This document shows, in pieces, positions 14,238-14,616 of a stretch of 14,616 nucleotides of DNA (position 1 is its first letter; each line of letters opens with the position of its first letter). This stretch comes from Bacillota bacterium. Lineage in GTDB: Bacteria > Bacillota > Dethiobacteria > SKNC01. Below the pieces are notes generated by a model. The model saw only the letters and a list, made by a program, of their open reading frames with translations. It did no database searches and was not told the DNA's origin. The position numbers and the translations under genes were made by a program. Location: NCBI GenBank assembly GCA_007121375.1, contig SKLX01000047.1, forward strand, positions 1-14,616, written 5' to 3'.

Positions 14238-14285
14238 TTTGATACTTTTGTATATAATTCTAAAAAGAGTCCTTTAAGGATTGCT

Positions 14286-14616
14286 TCAATTACTCTTTTG
14301 TAATCTACTTTTTAAATACTCCTGGAGGTTTTTATCCCGGCAAAAAATATAACAACCTTTCATTCCCCGGGACATAAGAACTTTGTAAATATTTTTAACC
14401 AGGCTAGTTAGTTCTTCGGGTTTATGCTTTAATCCCTTTTTACCAACTTTATCGTAATAATCGTCATAAGAAGCATAAATTTCCATATAATAAGGATCAT
14501 ATTTTAAATCATTTCCTATGAAAAAGACATTTACTTTTGAAGCCTTTATGATATCTTCTATTTGGTTTTCACCCTTATACTGAAATGCTCCTTTCCTTTT
14601 AAGGCGGTGGGCTTCA
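14286..14616 (-). CDS. C-terminal part of a DUF2075-type P-loop NTPase, apparently with an internal deletion; partial
   Basis: The frame is open to the right window edge; 109 residues are visible. An ATG at 14484 begins a 66-residue stretch, but the homologous-looking sequence continues upstream of it, so that ATG is probably not the true start. At the edge the frame reads EAHRL, the end of the family's DEAHRL-type Walker B motif, then GENQI (14559-14573) and VFFI. In DUF2075 proteins, as I recall them, these precede a long helicase-like stretch before the GDDLRY-like and TRGMKGCY segments. Here VFFI runs straight into GNDLKY (14499-14516) and then SRGMKGCYIFC (about 14340-14372). An internal block of perhaps 150 or more residues seems absent without breaking the frame. 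The family is linked to nucleic-acid or defence functions but poorly characterised. Function here is doubtful. Confidence 0.6.
   Translation of the reverse strand, partial: EAHRLKRKGAFQYKGENQIEDIIKASKVNVFFIGNDLKYDPYYMEIYASYDDYYDKVGKKGLKHKPEELTSLVKNIYKVLMSRGMKGCYIFCRDKNLQEYLKSRLQKSN

Noticed and set aside
14255..14285. Terminator after the DUF2075-type gene
   Set aside because: Only a four-pair stem with a three-base loop precedes the T-run, too weak to call.

Overview
The window looks like chromosome from an anaerobic, low-to-medium GC Gram-positive bacterium (Bacillota, Clostridia-like). The reasons are strong AGGAGG-type ribosome binding sites, frequent TTG and GTG starts, a YerB-type lipoprotein, a YkuD-type L,D-transpeptidase and an M-box magnesium riboswitch. 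Genus cannot be told from the sequence alone. No rRNA, tRNA, CRISPR array, insertion sequence or phage gene is visible.

Layout. At 1-773 (minus) is a histone-deacetylase-fold amidohydrolase cut by the window edge. A divergent L,D-transpeptidase follows at 960-1475 (plus). It shares a bidirectional terminator (about 1493-1522) with a minus-strand polyamine operon, speD-speE-ndk (3315 to 1524). That operon has a clear promoter and a 25-bp near-perfect palindrome starting at its predicted transcription start. A DUF3048 (YerB-like) lipoprotein lies at 3502-4485 (minus). The 442-bp gap from 4486 to 4927 has no gene but is dense with signals: a lipoprotein promoter containing a perfect 20-bp palindrome, a 15-bp tandem repeat, a consensus promoter, and an M-box riboswitch with terminator and antiterminator, leading into the Mg2+ transporter gene mgtE (4928-6292, plus).

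From 14166 down to 6299 eight minus-strand genes follow with small gaps: mqnE, mqnA and mqnC (futalosine menaquinone pathway), a divergent MTA-phosphorylase-like enzyme, a small membrane protein, a five-helix membrane protein with the four-histidine signature of a di-heme cytochrome, and two CrtI/CrtN-family carotenoid desaturase or oxygenase genes. They may form one transcription unit or a few. The right edge (14286-14616, minus) holds the C-terminal part of a DUF2075-type P-loop NTPase that appears to lack an internal block.

How the parts may work together. MqnA makes 3-enolpyruvylbenzoate from chorismate, MqnE builds aminodeoxyfutalosine, and MqnC cyclises dehypoxanthine futalosine. The step between MqnE and MqnC, release of the purine base, has no standard MqnB here. 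The phosphorylase-like gene directly after mqnC is the obvious candidate, and its altered active-site residues make it the most interesting gene in the window. The di-heme membrane protein lies between quinone-synthesis and carotenoid-desaturation genes, so a quinone-linked electron-transfer role is plausible but unproven.
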